Assembly (NCBI GenBank): GCA_021772135.1
Contig: JADYXQ010000089.1
Coordinates: forward strand, 1 to 64,000
DNA: 64,000 nucleotides
Direction: 5' to 3'
Source of the DNA: Candidatus Obscuribacter sp.
Lineage (GTDB): Bacteria > Cyanobacteriota > Vampirovibrionia > Obscuribacterales > Obscuribacteraceae
In this document: piece by piece, positions 46,565 to 54,920 of the stretch
How positions within the stretch are numbered: the first letter of the stretch is position 1
Layout: each line of letters starts with the position of its first letter
Notes under the pieces: generated by a model
Databases searched by the model: none
What the model saw: the letters and a program-made list of their open reading frames with translations, nothing else
Told to the model about the DNA's origin: nothing
Position numbers and translations under genes: made by a program

Positions 46565-47314
46565 ATGTCAAAAACCCTTACTACCTGCACTAAAATCGCG
46601 GCACTGTTTCTTGTCTGCTCAGCTTTCCAGTTGCACGGAAAAGCACAGGTCCTGCAGGGCGGCATCGAAGAAAGAGTGGCACCGCTGCAAGAACGCTTTC
46701 GCATAGGCTCAACTTTTTCAGAAGATTTTTTGCCGGGCAATCACAAGATAAAATCCTGGTACAAACTGCCAAGCTGGCTCACAGGCGGCTTCGAAGCTAA
46801 AACATTAAAGCAGACAATCAGGCTCAGGTCAGTGGAGAGCAAAAACGAGACCAAGTCATCTCGCGGGCTGCAAGCAGACAAAACCGGCACAGTCTGGGAC
46901 GCCGTCATTATTCCTAACTACGCCCGGGTAAAAACTCAGAATGCTACCGACTTCGATATTTTTGAAGACTATCAGGTGCTTGATTCGACGCCGGACAAGT
47001 TTCGCTGTCTGATTCGTTATACGGCTATCACGGTAGATGATGACAACCGCAAAATTTTGCGCGCCGAAAAAAGAACAGAAGAACAAGAGCTTGAGCCAAC
47101 GGCAGACAACCAGGTGCTCGAACATAGCTTGCAGATGCGCTATGACCAGGACGGCAAAGCAATCACACGTAAACCGAAAAAGCTCGAAGTAAAGCTAGCG
47201 CATGTCAGCCCCTTTGTGGCGCAAGATCAATCGCCGGCAGGCACTTTTAATTACAAAGAAGAGTTTCGCGCTTACTTAACCGAATCGGGACAGTCCAACT
47301 TGATTCCTGAATAA
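46565..47314 (+). CDS. secreted WYxxPxW-family protein, member C
   Basis: This 249-residue protein has a signal peptide (hydrophobic near residues 9-22, G-K-A-Q). Family marks are S-W-Y-K-L-P-S-W-L-T-G near residue 64, G-T-V-W-D-A near 107, and the C-terminal F-N-Y-K-E-E-F-R-A-Y-L with S-N-L-I-P-E. It is the most divergent member in the middle region, with D-F-D-I-F-E-D-Y in place of the shared D-I-D-R-G-E. It lies upstream of the RND efflux pair on the same strand, separated by about 265 bases. Function unknown. Confidence 0.75.
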   Translation: MSKTLTTCTKIAALFLVCSAFQLHGKAQVLQGGIEERVAPLQERFRIGSTFSEDFLPGNHKIKSWYKLPSWLTGGFEAKTLKQTIRLRSVESKNETKSSRGLQADKTGTVWDAVIIPNYARVKTQNATDFDIFEDYQVLDSTPDKFRCLIRYTAITVDDDNRKILRAEKRTEEQELEPTADNQVLEHSLQMRYDQDGKAITRKPKKLEVKLAHVSPFVAQDQSPAGTFNYKEEFRAYLTESGQSNLIPE

Positions 47315-47369
47315 GAACAACTACAACGCCACTTGCTTAGCAATTCACACACTATTGTGGCAAAATATT

Positions 47370-47546
47370 ATGACTATACTCGCACTGATAGCGGTATCAA
47401 GACGTACTCGACCAAGCCAAGAACGTGACTGGTTGGCCCAGCCGCGTGATCGAAACAGCTTTCAGCCAGTTAAAGTCACAAAAGACGAACCTTTCAAAGG
47501 AAGAAACGACTTTAAAAGACATGCAGTTATAGAATGGAAAAATTGA
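47370..47546 (+). CDS. possible small protein upstream of the efflux genes
   Basis: A 58-residue frame starts M-T-I-L-A-L-I-A-V-S-R-R-T-R-P-S-Q and ends 33 bases before the efflux adaptor ATG. It is basic with a short hydrophobic start, has no good ribosome site and no recognisable family. It may be noise, though it fills most of the gap between member C and the adaptor. Confidence 0.3.
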   Translation: MTILALIAVSRRTRPSQERDWLAQPRDRNSFQPVKVTKDEPFKGRNDFKRHAVIEWKN

Positions 47547-47579
47547 GCCACTGAGGCCAATCTGACAACTTCAGGCAAA

Positions 47580-49010
47580 ATGCAATTGTTAACCAAGCCC
47601 TACAATTTGAATAATGTCACGGCAATGCTCTTGATCGGCCTGGCTTATTGCTGTGTATACCTGTCAGGGTGTCAGTCGCTCTCCAGCAATGATTCTCAGG
47701 CAATCGCCGCAAAACCAGAGAAAAACATTGCCCCTGCTATTGAGTGCGTCAAGGCGCAGAAAAAAAACATTTCTCCCGTTGTTCATTGCACAGGACAGGT
47801 GAAACCTGTTTTTGGCAAAGAATATACGGTCGGCGTCAGGCTTTCTGGTCGCATTTTAAAAGTGAATGTGGCACCCGGAGAGCATGTAAAAGCCGGCCAA
47901 ATTTTGGGCTATGTCGACAGCCAACAGGTTAGCGAGATTCAAGCCGAAGCAAGCAAGGCGGCCTCGCGCCTGGCCATTGCCCGAGCCCATGAAGAAAGAG
48001 AATTTCGCGTTTATCAGGAAGAGCTGTTGAGACCGAAGGCACTGATCAGAGCGAAAACCGCACTGCAGTTGGCTATCATTAATGAACAGTCGGCCAAACG
48101 AAACTTCCATCGAATGGAGACTTTGAAAAAAGAAGGCATTGCCGCTGAAAAAGACTATCTCCAGTCCAAAAGCGGGCTCGAGCGGGCCCGTCTCGACCTG
48201 GAACAGAGTCAGCTGGAAGAAAAACGTGAGAGTGAGTTATTTGCCAATAAAGGCCTGATAAAAAAAGACTGGCAACTAGCGCAAACAGAAACCCAAGAAT
48301 CACTTAATGAGCTGCAGACGATTAATGAAAAACTTGGTTTTCTCGGCGCCGAATCGAGACCGATTAGGGGTTCGACCAAGGATTCAATCAAGGATTCGAT
48401 TAATAGTGCCTCTCTAAGCAAGCGTTTGCGGCCCCTGGTGCCAATTATTGCACCGGCGCGGGGCACCATTGTGCAACAGTTCGTCTCACCGGGGGAAATT
48501 GTCGGACCAGATTCACCAATTTTCTCAATCTGTGACCTGCGACAGGTGGCCATTAGTTGTGAAATTCCAGAATCAGATTTATCGCTGGTGGCGAAAGGGC
48601 TGCCCGTGGCCGCATCGGTTACTTCGTACGGCAGTCGCACTTTCGACGGCAAAGTCGATTATGTGGGAGAGCGCTTAGATCCCAAAACCCGCACTGTTTC
48701 GGTAAGAGCGGTGATCGACAATACAAGCGGTCATTTAAAACTAAATATGTTTGCCACCATCGACATTCAGGGCACGCCCAAACAAGTAATTGCCTGTCCG
48801 AGAGAAGCCATTCATGAAACTGGCGGCACCACTGTGGTCTATCTGCGCACCGGTCAAAATCTATACGCCAAAAGAGTAGTGCAAACAGGCATCAGCAGCG
48901 GCGATCTAGTAGAAATCACCAGTGGCTTGCAGGGAGGAGAAGACGTTGTCACAACCGGCGGCGTCCTTGTGAAAACAAAACTTTCCATGGAGCAGCGTGG
49001 TGACGGATAG
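47580..49010 (+). CDS. RND efflux periplasmic adaptor (HlyD/MFP family)
   Basis: This 476-residue protein has a lipoprotein-type start with lipobox L-S-G-C near residues 28-31. A barrel-sandwich half-motif G-R-I-L-K-V-N-V-A-P-G-E-H-V-K-A-G follows, then a long helical hairpin (residues 130-260), then the second half-motif I-I-A-P-A-R-G-T-I-V-Q-Q-F-V-S-P-G-E and a beta-barrel domain. It links the inner-membrane pump to an outer-membrane channel. A segment near residue 260-280 has the repeated I-K-D-S-I. The GTG of the pump gene overlaps its end by 14 bases, so the two are coupled. No TolC-like gene is nearby. Confidence 0.88.
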   Translation: MQLLTKPYNLNNVTAMLLIGLAYCCVYLSGCQSLSSNDSQAIAAKPEKNIAPAIECVKAQKKNISPVVHCTGQVKPVFGKEYTVGVRLSGRILKVNVAPGEHVKAGQILGYVDSQQVSEIQAEASKAASRLAIARAHEEREFRVYQEELLRPKALIRAKTALQLAIINEQSAKRNFHRMETLKKEGIAAEKDYLQSKSGLERARLDLEQSQLEEKRESELFANKGLIKKDWQLAQTETQESLNELQTINEKLGFLGAESRPIRGSTKDSIKDSINSASLSKRLRPLVPIIAPARGTIVQQFVSPGEIVGPDSPIFSICDLRQVAISCEIPESDLSLVAKGLPVAASVTSYGSRTFDGKVDYVGERLDPKTRTVSVRAVIDNTSGHLKLNMFATIDIQGTPKQVIACPREAIHETGGTTVVYLRTGQNLYAKRVVQTGISSGDLVEITSGLQGGEDVVTTGGVLVKTKLSMEQRGDG

Positions 49011-52000
49011 ATTAATTAGCTTCGCCCTAAACCAGCGTTTAGCGATTATGGCCCTCACCGTTCTACTTATAATTGGCGGCCTCTTTTCTCTCTCTACTTT
49101 GCCCATGGATTCTTTTCCGGATGTGAGCAACGTTCAGGTTCAGATAATTTGCGAACCGGAGAGCATGGCTACTGAAGAAGTAGAATCCATGATTACCATT
49201 CCCATTGAAAATGCCATGGCCGGACTGCCGGGCAAATCGACCATTCGCAGCAACTCCAGCTTTGGCCTGGCGGTAGTCACAGTAATTTTTCAAGATAGTG
49301 TTGACGTCTATTTCGCCAGGCAACTGGTGCGCGAAAAGCTCAATACCATCCAGTTTCCCAGTCAGGTACCTCAGCCTCAAATGGGGCCTGTCGTATCAAC
49401 TTTCAGCAATGTCTTCATGTATTACCTGGAAGGTCCCCTCGATGAGATTGCTTTGCGCACAGTGCAAGATTGGACTGTCGCCAGGAAATTGAGAAGCGTG
49501 GCCGGAGTAGGGAACGTGGTCTCCTATGGCGGTTTCGTTAAAGAATATCAAGTGCTGCTCAAGCCTGATCAAATGAAATCTTATGACGTCAGCCTGAAAG
49601 AAGTTGTCGATGCGCTCAATTCGAACAACACCAATGCTGGTGGCAATTTTATTGAGCAGGGTGGCGAAGAAATAATTATTCGCAGCATCGGCCGCATCAA
49701 AACCGCGGCAGATATTGAGAACACTGTGCTGCGCGAATACGAAGGCACCTCCGTAAAACTGGGTCAAGTCGCCTCTATTACGATAAATGGAGCCTTCAGG
49801 CGCGGCTCAGCTTCTAAGGACGGCCTGGGCGAAGCGGTCACCGGTATTGTCTTAACGCGCAAAGGTGTGAACACCAAAGAAGTGGTGCTCAATGTCGAGA
49901 AGTGTCTCAAAGACTTAAAATCGCAACTGCCACCAGGCGTGCACATCGTTCCTTATTACAATCAAATGGAACTGGTAGACAAAACCATGGACACTGTAAA
50001 AGAGATTCTTCTCTTTAGCGGTGCACTGGTAGTGATTATTCTGGCCAGCATCTTGCTCAATATTCGAGCGGCAGTGATTGCCGCTGTAATCATTCCGCTC
50101 TCACTGCTTTTCAGTTTCATCCTCATGCGCGTCACCGGGCTCTCATCGAACCTCATGACCCTGGGCGCCATGGAATTCGGTGTAATTGTCGATGCCGGTG
50201 TCGTAATGGTAGAAAATGTTTTTCGCCATCTGGCAGAAAAGCAGGCCGACGGAAAGAAATTATCAAACGCTGAGATACTCGAGACCACTTCGCATGCAGC
50301 CCGTGAAGTGGGCAAACCAATTCTCTTTTCCATTCTTATTATCATCGCCGTCTACATTCCACTTTTTACCCTGGAAGGGGTGGAAGGGAAAATGTTCCAA
50401 CCGCTGGCACTGACATTCATTTATTCGATTACCGGCGCTTTGATTTGTTCAATGACTATTATTCCACTGCTCTGCTATTTATTTTTACGCGGAAATATTG
50501 TTGATAAAGAAAGCCCCGTTTTAGCTGTACCCAGACGCAAATACGTAGATGCTCTGACATTTTCACTGAAGCGTCCGGCGCTGGTTATAGCTATTGCTGT
50601 AGGTGCACTGGCAGCTTCTCTTGCTTTACTGCCTTTCCTGGGCTCGGAATTTATCCCTACTCTGGATGAAGGCTCGATTTTACTGCGCACCAAACTGGCA
50701 CCAAGCGTCTCACATACAGAATCTATTCAGATTGCCAAAATTATCGAAACCATTTTAAAAGAATTTCCCGAAGTCGAAGTTGTCGTCTCACGCATTGGCC
50801 GATCGGGTATGGGCTCGGACCTTGAAGGGGTAGACAATGCAGACACATATGTCGGCCTTAAACCGAAGAGCAAATGGACTGTGCGCAGCAAAGACGAGCT
50901 GGTCGAAAAAATGGCCAAAAAGCTCGACAACATTACCGGCCTCAAATACAGTTTTTCCCAACCGATTGCCGACATGGTGGACGACCTGGTTTCAGGAGTG
51001 AAAGCTGATCTTGCCATCAAAGTATTCGGCGACGATTTGCGCGAAATCGATAGAGTCAGCTCTGATATCAATCATGCAATCGCCAGCGTGCCTGGAGTAG
51101 CCGACTTGCAGCGGGAGCGCATGCTGGGTGCACCGCAATTGAAAATTCGCCTTGACCGGTCGCGTATGGCCCGCTACGGTTTGAATGTTCAGGCGCTGCA
51201 ACAATATATCAACACAGCCATCGCCGGCAGTGTCATTACCGAAGTATTCGAAGACAACAAACGCTTCGGCGTGCTTGTGCGACTGCCCCGCAAAGACCGC
51301 GATTCTGTCGACGACATATCGAACATGCCGGTGACCACGCCATCTGGAGCCACGGTGCCGCTGAAAATGCTGGCAGACATAACTCTTGAAGAAGGCACTG
51401 TGATGGTCAACCGAGAAGAAGCACAAAGGCGAACGGCCGTGCTTTCAAATATTAGAGGTCGAGATCTCGGTAGTTTTGTCCAGGAAGCTCAAGCAAAAGT
51501 GGCCAGCACCGTAAAAATTCCCAGCTCATGCAAACTTGTATGGGGCGGCCAATTTGAGAACCAGCAGAGAGCAATGGCCAGGCTGGCCGTAGTGGTGCCG
51601 ATAGTGCTCTTACTTATATTTATTTTGCTGTTTGCTGCTTTCGGCTCTTTTAAAAATGCCTGCCTCGTTATGGCCAATGTGCCTTTTGCAATCATCGGCG
51701 GCATTCTCGGTTTGTTTGTCACTCACCAGCCCATCTCTGTTCCAGCCATCATCGGCTTCATCGCTTTGTTCGGTGTGGCCGTGCAAAACGGAGTAATCCT
51801 GGTATCGTACATCAGCCATTTGCGCGCCACGCGGCCGGCGCAAGAAGCAATTATGGAAGGCGCGATCACGCGCTTCAGACCGGTGATGATGACCGCGCTG
51901 GTAGCAATTATGGGTCTTTTACCGAAAATATTTGCTACAGGCACCGGTTCTGAAGTGCAGAGACCGATGGCCACAGTGGTGCTTGGAGGGCTAGTTTCGG

Positions 52001-52107
52001 CTACTCTTTTAACATTGATGGTATTGCCAGTAATGTACAAATTAACCGATAAGAAAAGCAAATTGTCAGTAACTGAACCAGTCGCCGAACAATCATTACC
52101 TGGGTAA
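48997..52107 (+). CDS. CzcA/CusA-type RND efflux pump
   Basis: This 1036-residue protein has the RND layout: a membrane helix, large periplasmic loop, six helices, and the same again. Its opening M-V-T-D-R-L-I-S-F-A-L-N-Q-R and P-M-D-S-F-P-D-V fit the heavy-metal branch. The TM4 motif is E-F-G-V-I-V-D-A-G-V-V-M-V-E-N, where the usual first Asp of CzcA is Glu; the second Asp and the Glu are kept. Cus-type methionine ligands are not apparent. It exports divalent metals or perhaps organics across the envelope using proton motive force. GTG start with GGAG just upstream. It overlaps the convergent member D by 12 bases. Confidence 0.9.
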   Translation: MVTDRLISFALNQRLAIMALTVLLIIGGLFSLSTLPMDSFPDVSNVQVQIICEPESMATEEVESMITIPIENAMAGLPGKSTIRSNSSFGLAVVTVIFQDSVDVYFARQLVREKLNTIQFPSQVPQPQMGPVVSTFSNVFMYYLEGPLDEIALRTVQDWTVARKLRSVAGVGNVVSYGGFVKEYQVLLKPDQMKSYDVSLKEVVDALNSNNTNAGGNFIEQGGEEIIIRSIGRIKTAADIENTVLREYEGTSVKLGQVASITINGAFRRGSASKDGLGEAVTGIVLTRKGVNTKEVVLNVEKCLKDLKSQLPPGVHIVPYYNQMELVDKTMDTVKEILLFSGALVVIILASILLNIRAAVIAAVIIPLSLLFSFILMRVTGLSSNLMTLGAMEFGVIVDAGVVMVENVFRHLAEKQADGKKLSNAEILETTSHAAREVGKPILFSILIIIAVYIPLFTLEGVEGKMFQPLALTFIYSITGALICSMTIIPLLCYLFLRGNIVDKESPVLAVPRRKYVDALTFSLKRPALVIAIAVGALAASLALLPFLGSEFIPTLDEGSILLRTKLAPSVSHTESIQIAKIIETILKEFPEVEVVVSRIGRSGMGSDLEGVDNADTYVGLKPKSKWTVRSKDELVEKMAKKLDNITGLKYSFSQPIADMVDDLVSGVKADLAIKVFGDDLREIDRVSSDINHAIASVPGVADLQRERMLGAPQLKIRLDRSRMARYGLNVQALQQYINTAIAGSVITEVFEDNKRFGVLVRLPRKDRDSVDDISNMPVTTPSGATVPLKMLADITLEEGTVMVNREEAQRRTAVLSNIRGRDLGSFVQEAQAKVASTVKIPSSCKLVWGGQFENQQRAMARLAVVVPIVLLLIFILLFAAFGSFKNACLVMANVPFAIIGGILGLFVTHQPISVPAIIGFIALFGVAVQNGVILVSYISHLRATRPAQEAIMEGAITRFRPVMMTALVAIMGLLPKIFATGTGSEVQRPMATVVLGGLVSATLLTLMVLPVMYKLTDKKSKLSVTEPVAEQSLPG

Positions 52108-52854
52108 TAAGTCGCCCTGATTGGTCGATTCAAGATAGTCATTAAAATCGCTACGATAGTCGCGACCATCTTCGTTATTGATGGGCTTAAATGGTGCTTT
52201 CAAATATTCGGTGTAAAACTTTTGAAAAGGCTTGGCTAGAAGAGGCCTACCGTGCTGATCGTAACCCATGCCGGTTGATTCGGCCTCAATGGTGTGGTTG
52301 CGGCCCGGTTTGAATGTGTGGATTTCTCTTTTTTGCGTAGTTGAAATAATCACACCTGTAGCCTTGTCGACTCTGATGCCCATGGCGCTTATTTCCAGCA
52401 CCACTGACCCGGGGCTGACCATGAGCGGTTTCATTTCGGCTGTGTCATTCAAATCATATGTGTCTCTATGGTCAACTCTGACCACGAATGGTTCGTTACG
52501 TGGATGCCAGATGTCACCGCGGTGGTCAATTTGATAACCGCGCCTCATGTCGCGCAACGAAATTTGCCTGCGGTCTGGATAACCAAAATTACGTTCCACC
52601 ATTTCGCGCCGGTGCCAGTAACCTGCAAACCACGAAGGAATGCGGTACCAACCTTTGCCTGTATTCTGAGGCGGCAGACTTGATTCTTGAAAAGTAGCGC
52701 CAGCCTGTAAAGTCAGAGGTACCGGTGCTACATTTGCCTGAAAACGCTGTTTTTCAGGCTCTTGAGCCTCTGCCGCATGGGGTTGGAAAAAAACCAAAAT
52801 TGCTACAGCAATAAAGACAGAGATTTTTACGCAAAAATCTCTGTCTTTATTCAT
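52096..52854 (-). CDS. secreted WYxxPxW-family protein, member D
   Basis: This 252-residue protein has a signal peptide (hydrophobic near residues 9-25, A-E-A-Q). Family marks are G-W-Y-R-I-P-S-W-F-A-G near residue 68, G-D-I-W-H-P near 114, H-T-F-K-P-G-R-N-H-T-I-E, Y-T-E-Y-L and the end G-D-L-L-P-R. The ATG at 52854 starts the signal peptide; a GTG at 52914 would overlap the upstream acetyltransferase by 4 bases and add 20 residues. A perfect 19-bp inverted repeat lies in codons 2-15. It converges with the RND pump gene and overlaps its end by 12 bases. Confidence 0.75.
   Translation of the reverse strand: MNKDRDFCVKISVFIAVAILVFFQPHAAEAQEPEKQRFQANVAPVPLTLQAGATFQESSLPPQNTGKGWYRIPSWFAGYWHRREMVERNFGYPDRRQISLRDMRRGYQIDHRGDIWHPRNEPFVVRVDHRDTYDLNDTAEMKPLMVSPGSVVLEISAMGIRVDKATGVIISTTQKREIHTFKPGRNHTIEAESTGMGYDQHGRPLLAKPFQKFYTEYLKAPFKPINNEDGRDYRSDFNDYLESTNQGDLLPR
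52810..52851. repeat. perfect 19-bp inverted repeat inside a signal-peptide coding region
   Basis: The left arm (52810-52828, AATAAAGACAGAGATTTTT) pairs exactly with the right arm (52833-52851) over the 4-base loop ACGC. It starts one base after the ATG of member D and covers codons 2-15. No T-run follows in either direction. Confidence 0.9.
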
Positions 52855-52910
52855 TAGCAAAGGCAAATACTCCCCAGACCGCCCCAGCAACGCATTTAAG
52901 CGCACTATTT

Positions 52911-53531
52911 TCACTTAACTTTCCGCTCTTTCCGCTTAATTGAAACTGGTACCAGAGATTTAAACATCACCTGCGAAGGCGGCTCATAACGAAAAATCGA
53001 ATAACCTTCGAAATCTGGCAGCCGTTCTACATGACCATTGAGGACAACCTGATAACCGGCCCGCTCGTAAATTTCGCGCGCGCGGTGATTGGTGGCCTTC
53101 ACTCCAATTTCAGCTGCTTCCAATCCGGCTCTGACAATCAAAGCTTCGCAGTTCTGCAACAGCGCTCGACCGACTCCCTGCCCTTCAATTACAGAGCGCA
53201 CTCTTTCAATTATTCCTGTAGGACGATCGCAGCGTATGCGTGTCTTTTCTTTCTGACGCTCCAGCAAATCGACAAATGATAACCCGACGATCTCAGAATC
53301 TTTCTCACCAATAATTGCTACTGCACCCTCACTAATGAGGTGTTTGAAAAATCTTCTTGTCAGTGCCAAAAATTCTTCGGAGGCCGGCTCAGCATCAATA
53401 GGTTCATTGTCGGAGCCTAAAAACGTTTCACTCAGGCGATCAATATCGCTCAAACTGGCAACCTTGAACTTGACCACGCCCTGGGTGGTTTGGTGTTCGG
53501 CTAAAGGTAATAGAGTTTCAAGAAAATTCAC
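52911..53531 (-). CDS. GNAT-family N-acetyltransferase
   Basis: This 206-residue protein has the GNAT core near residues 80-180: E-G-Q-G-V-G-R-A-L-L-Q-N (acetyl-CoA loop) and N-H-R-A-R-E-I-Y-E-R-A-G-Y. These enzymes transfer acetyl groups from acetyl-CoA to amines; the substrate cannot be told. The N-terminal 70 residues are less typical. It lies upstream of member D on the same strand, 56 bases from its preferred ATG and overlapping the alternative GTG by 4 bases. No other context. Confidence 0.85.
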   Translation of the reverse strand: MNFLETLLPLAEHQTTQGVVKFKVASLSDIDRLSETFLGSDNEPIDAEPASEEFLALTRRFFKHLISEGAVAIIGEKDSEIVGLSFVDLLERQKEKTRIRCDRPTGIIERVRSVIEGQGVGRALLQNCEALIVRAGLEAAEIGVKATNHRAREIYERAGYQVVLNGHVERLPDFEGYSIFRYEPPSQVMFKSLVPVSIKRKERKVK

Positions 53532-53575
53532 GGCTTGTCCCTAAATCGGTCACGACATAATGACACAGCTCAAAA

Positions 53576-53917
53576 TTACCGGCAAGAACCGGTACAGCCG
53601 TGGCTCTTATTTAACAATACGGCCGTTGAGTCGAGCACGCAGGCATCGGCATAGTTGCCGCAAGAACTCATGCAGGTAATCATCGGGCAAAACACAGGCT
53701 GGACATAGCGAAGCTGCCAGTGACGATGGGCGTCGACAACTGATCCCGGCCAGTGAATCTTGCCGCTCTCGCAATTGATCTCGATGGAGCCGCAGCAGTC
53801 GTGGGTCAAAGTGACTTGCGGCCGCGAGATGCGAATCTCTTCCGCCTGACAAACTTGTCCTTGACCGCCCAGTGCAAGCAGCAGACACAGACAGGTGAAA
53901 AATTTAAAAACTACCAT
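53576..53917 (-). CDS. Cys-rich secreted protein of unknown function
   Basis: This 113-residue protein starts with a signal peptide (residues 1-24). The mature part holds about ten cysteines, including D-C-C-G, C-P-M-I-T-C-M-S-S-C-G and G-C-T-G-S-C. Such density suggests disulfides in the periplasm. The ATG directly follows the stop of the TPR gene (TAAATG), so the two are coupled. No family recognised. Confidence 0.65.
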   Translation of the reverse strand: MVVFKFFTCLCLLLALGGQGQVCQAEEIRISRPQVTLTHDCCGSIEINCESGKIHWPGSVVDAHRHWQLRYVQPVFCPMITCMSSCGNYADACVLDSTAVLLNKSHGCTGSCR

Positions 53918-54829
53918 TTAAAAATTGAAACGCAAAAAATGGCACACGGGGCAGTGCAGGCCCACAGCCCGCAGACCCATGGAGGTTCCGGTGTTGAGGG
54001 CGCCGTTAAGAGCAGCTCGAGCAATAGGATGGCTCTTGGGTTTGACGCCCACCACCGGTGCTGCAGGTAAAACGCCACCACTACCAGGCACTACCCCAAG
54101 AGTAGGAGGCAGGGCGGCGTTTTTAGAAGAGCTGAGCTGGAAGGTGCCGTCGCTGTTAGGCACACCGGTCACCGAAGGCACCGGGTCTGGCGCGCTAAGG
54201 GCATTCAAAATCGGATACTGATCATTTGCGCCGCTAATTGCCGGTGCTAAAGGCGGATAGGGAAACTGGCCGGCCTGGGCGAGCGGCTCATGGCGCGCGG
54301 TGGAAGGACCAGGAGCTGTAAAAGTAGGGTGCAGGTAATTGTTGGAAAAAGGCGCGCTATGGAGAGTTTTTTCTACCGATTGCACGGCATCTGCAATTTG
54401 ATGATCGCCTGGTTTCAAGGCCTGAGCGGCTCGATAATGACTCAAAGCGGCAATCAAATCGCCCCGGCGCTCAGCTAAAGAACCAAGATTATAAAAAGCG
54501 TCAACATTGTTCAAGTCACGAGCGAGAACTTGCCTGAAAGCCGTTTCAGCCTCGTCGAATTGTCCCTGCGAATGCCTCAGGGCGCCGAAACGCAGTATAT
54601 CTAGAGTTTCTTTGTTACTGGCTTTAATTGCCGGCGCCAGAGAGTCAACACGAGGTGAAAGCGGCACTAATTTGGTCGACGAATTTGCCAACTGGGCGGC
54701 TCGTCTGGCTTTGCGCGAGGGGCCGGAAGCCGCATGGGCAGTTACGGCCGAACCGCAAACCGAAGAAAGGGCTAACAAAAAACATAACTGAACGACGAAC
54801 TTGCTTTGAATTTTCACGGTTGTAGCCAT
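53918..54829 (-). CDS. secreted TPR protein
   Basis: This 303-residue protein starts at the ATG at 54829, where a signal peptide begins (M-A-T-T-V-K-I-Q-S-K, cleavage near A-H-A-A). One or two TPR units lie near residues 75-145 (F-D-E-A-E-T-A-F-R-Q-V-L and N-N-V-D-A-F-Y-N-L-G-S-L-A). The C-terminal half is Pro/Ala/Gly-rich and ends with H-C-P-V-C-H, a possible redox or metal pair. It is cotranscribed with the Cys-rich protein that follows it directly. It may be an envelope scaffold. Confidence 0.75.
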   Translation of the reverse strand: MATTVKIQSKFVVQLCFLLALSSVCGSAVTAHAASGPSRKARRAAQLANSSTKLVPLSPRVDSLAPAIKASNKETLDILRFGALRHSQGQFDEAETAFRQVLARDLNNVDAFYNLGSLAERRGDLIAALSHYRAAQALKPGDHQIADAVQSVEKTLHSAPFSNNYLHPTFTAPGPSTARHEPLAQAGQFPYPPLAPAISGANDQYPILNALSAPDPVPSVTGVPNSDGTFQLSSSKNAALPPTLGVVPGSGGVLPAAPVVGVKPKSHPIARAALNGALNTGTSMGLRAVGLHCPVCHFLRFNF

Positions 54830-54920
54830 CACTCGCAGGCATTCCAGAATCAAGATATAAGCTTTACCGGCTCAGGACAAAAATTAGCCGGACTGAAAGC
54901 ATGTGCTTCTTATACCTACT

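Noticed and set aside
47856-48652. Minus-strand ORFs within the efflux adaptor gene
   Set aside because: Shadows of a gene with a full set of family motifs.
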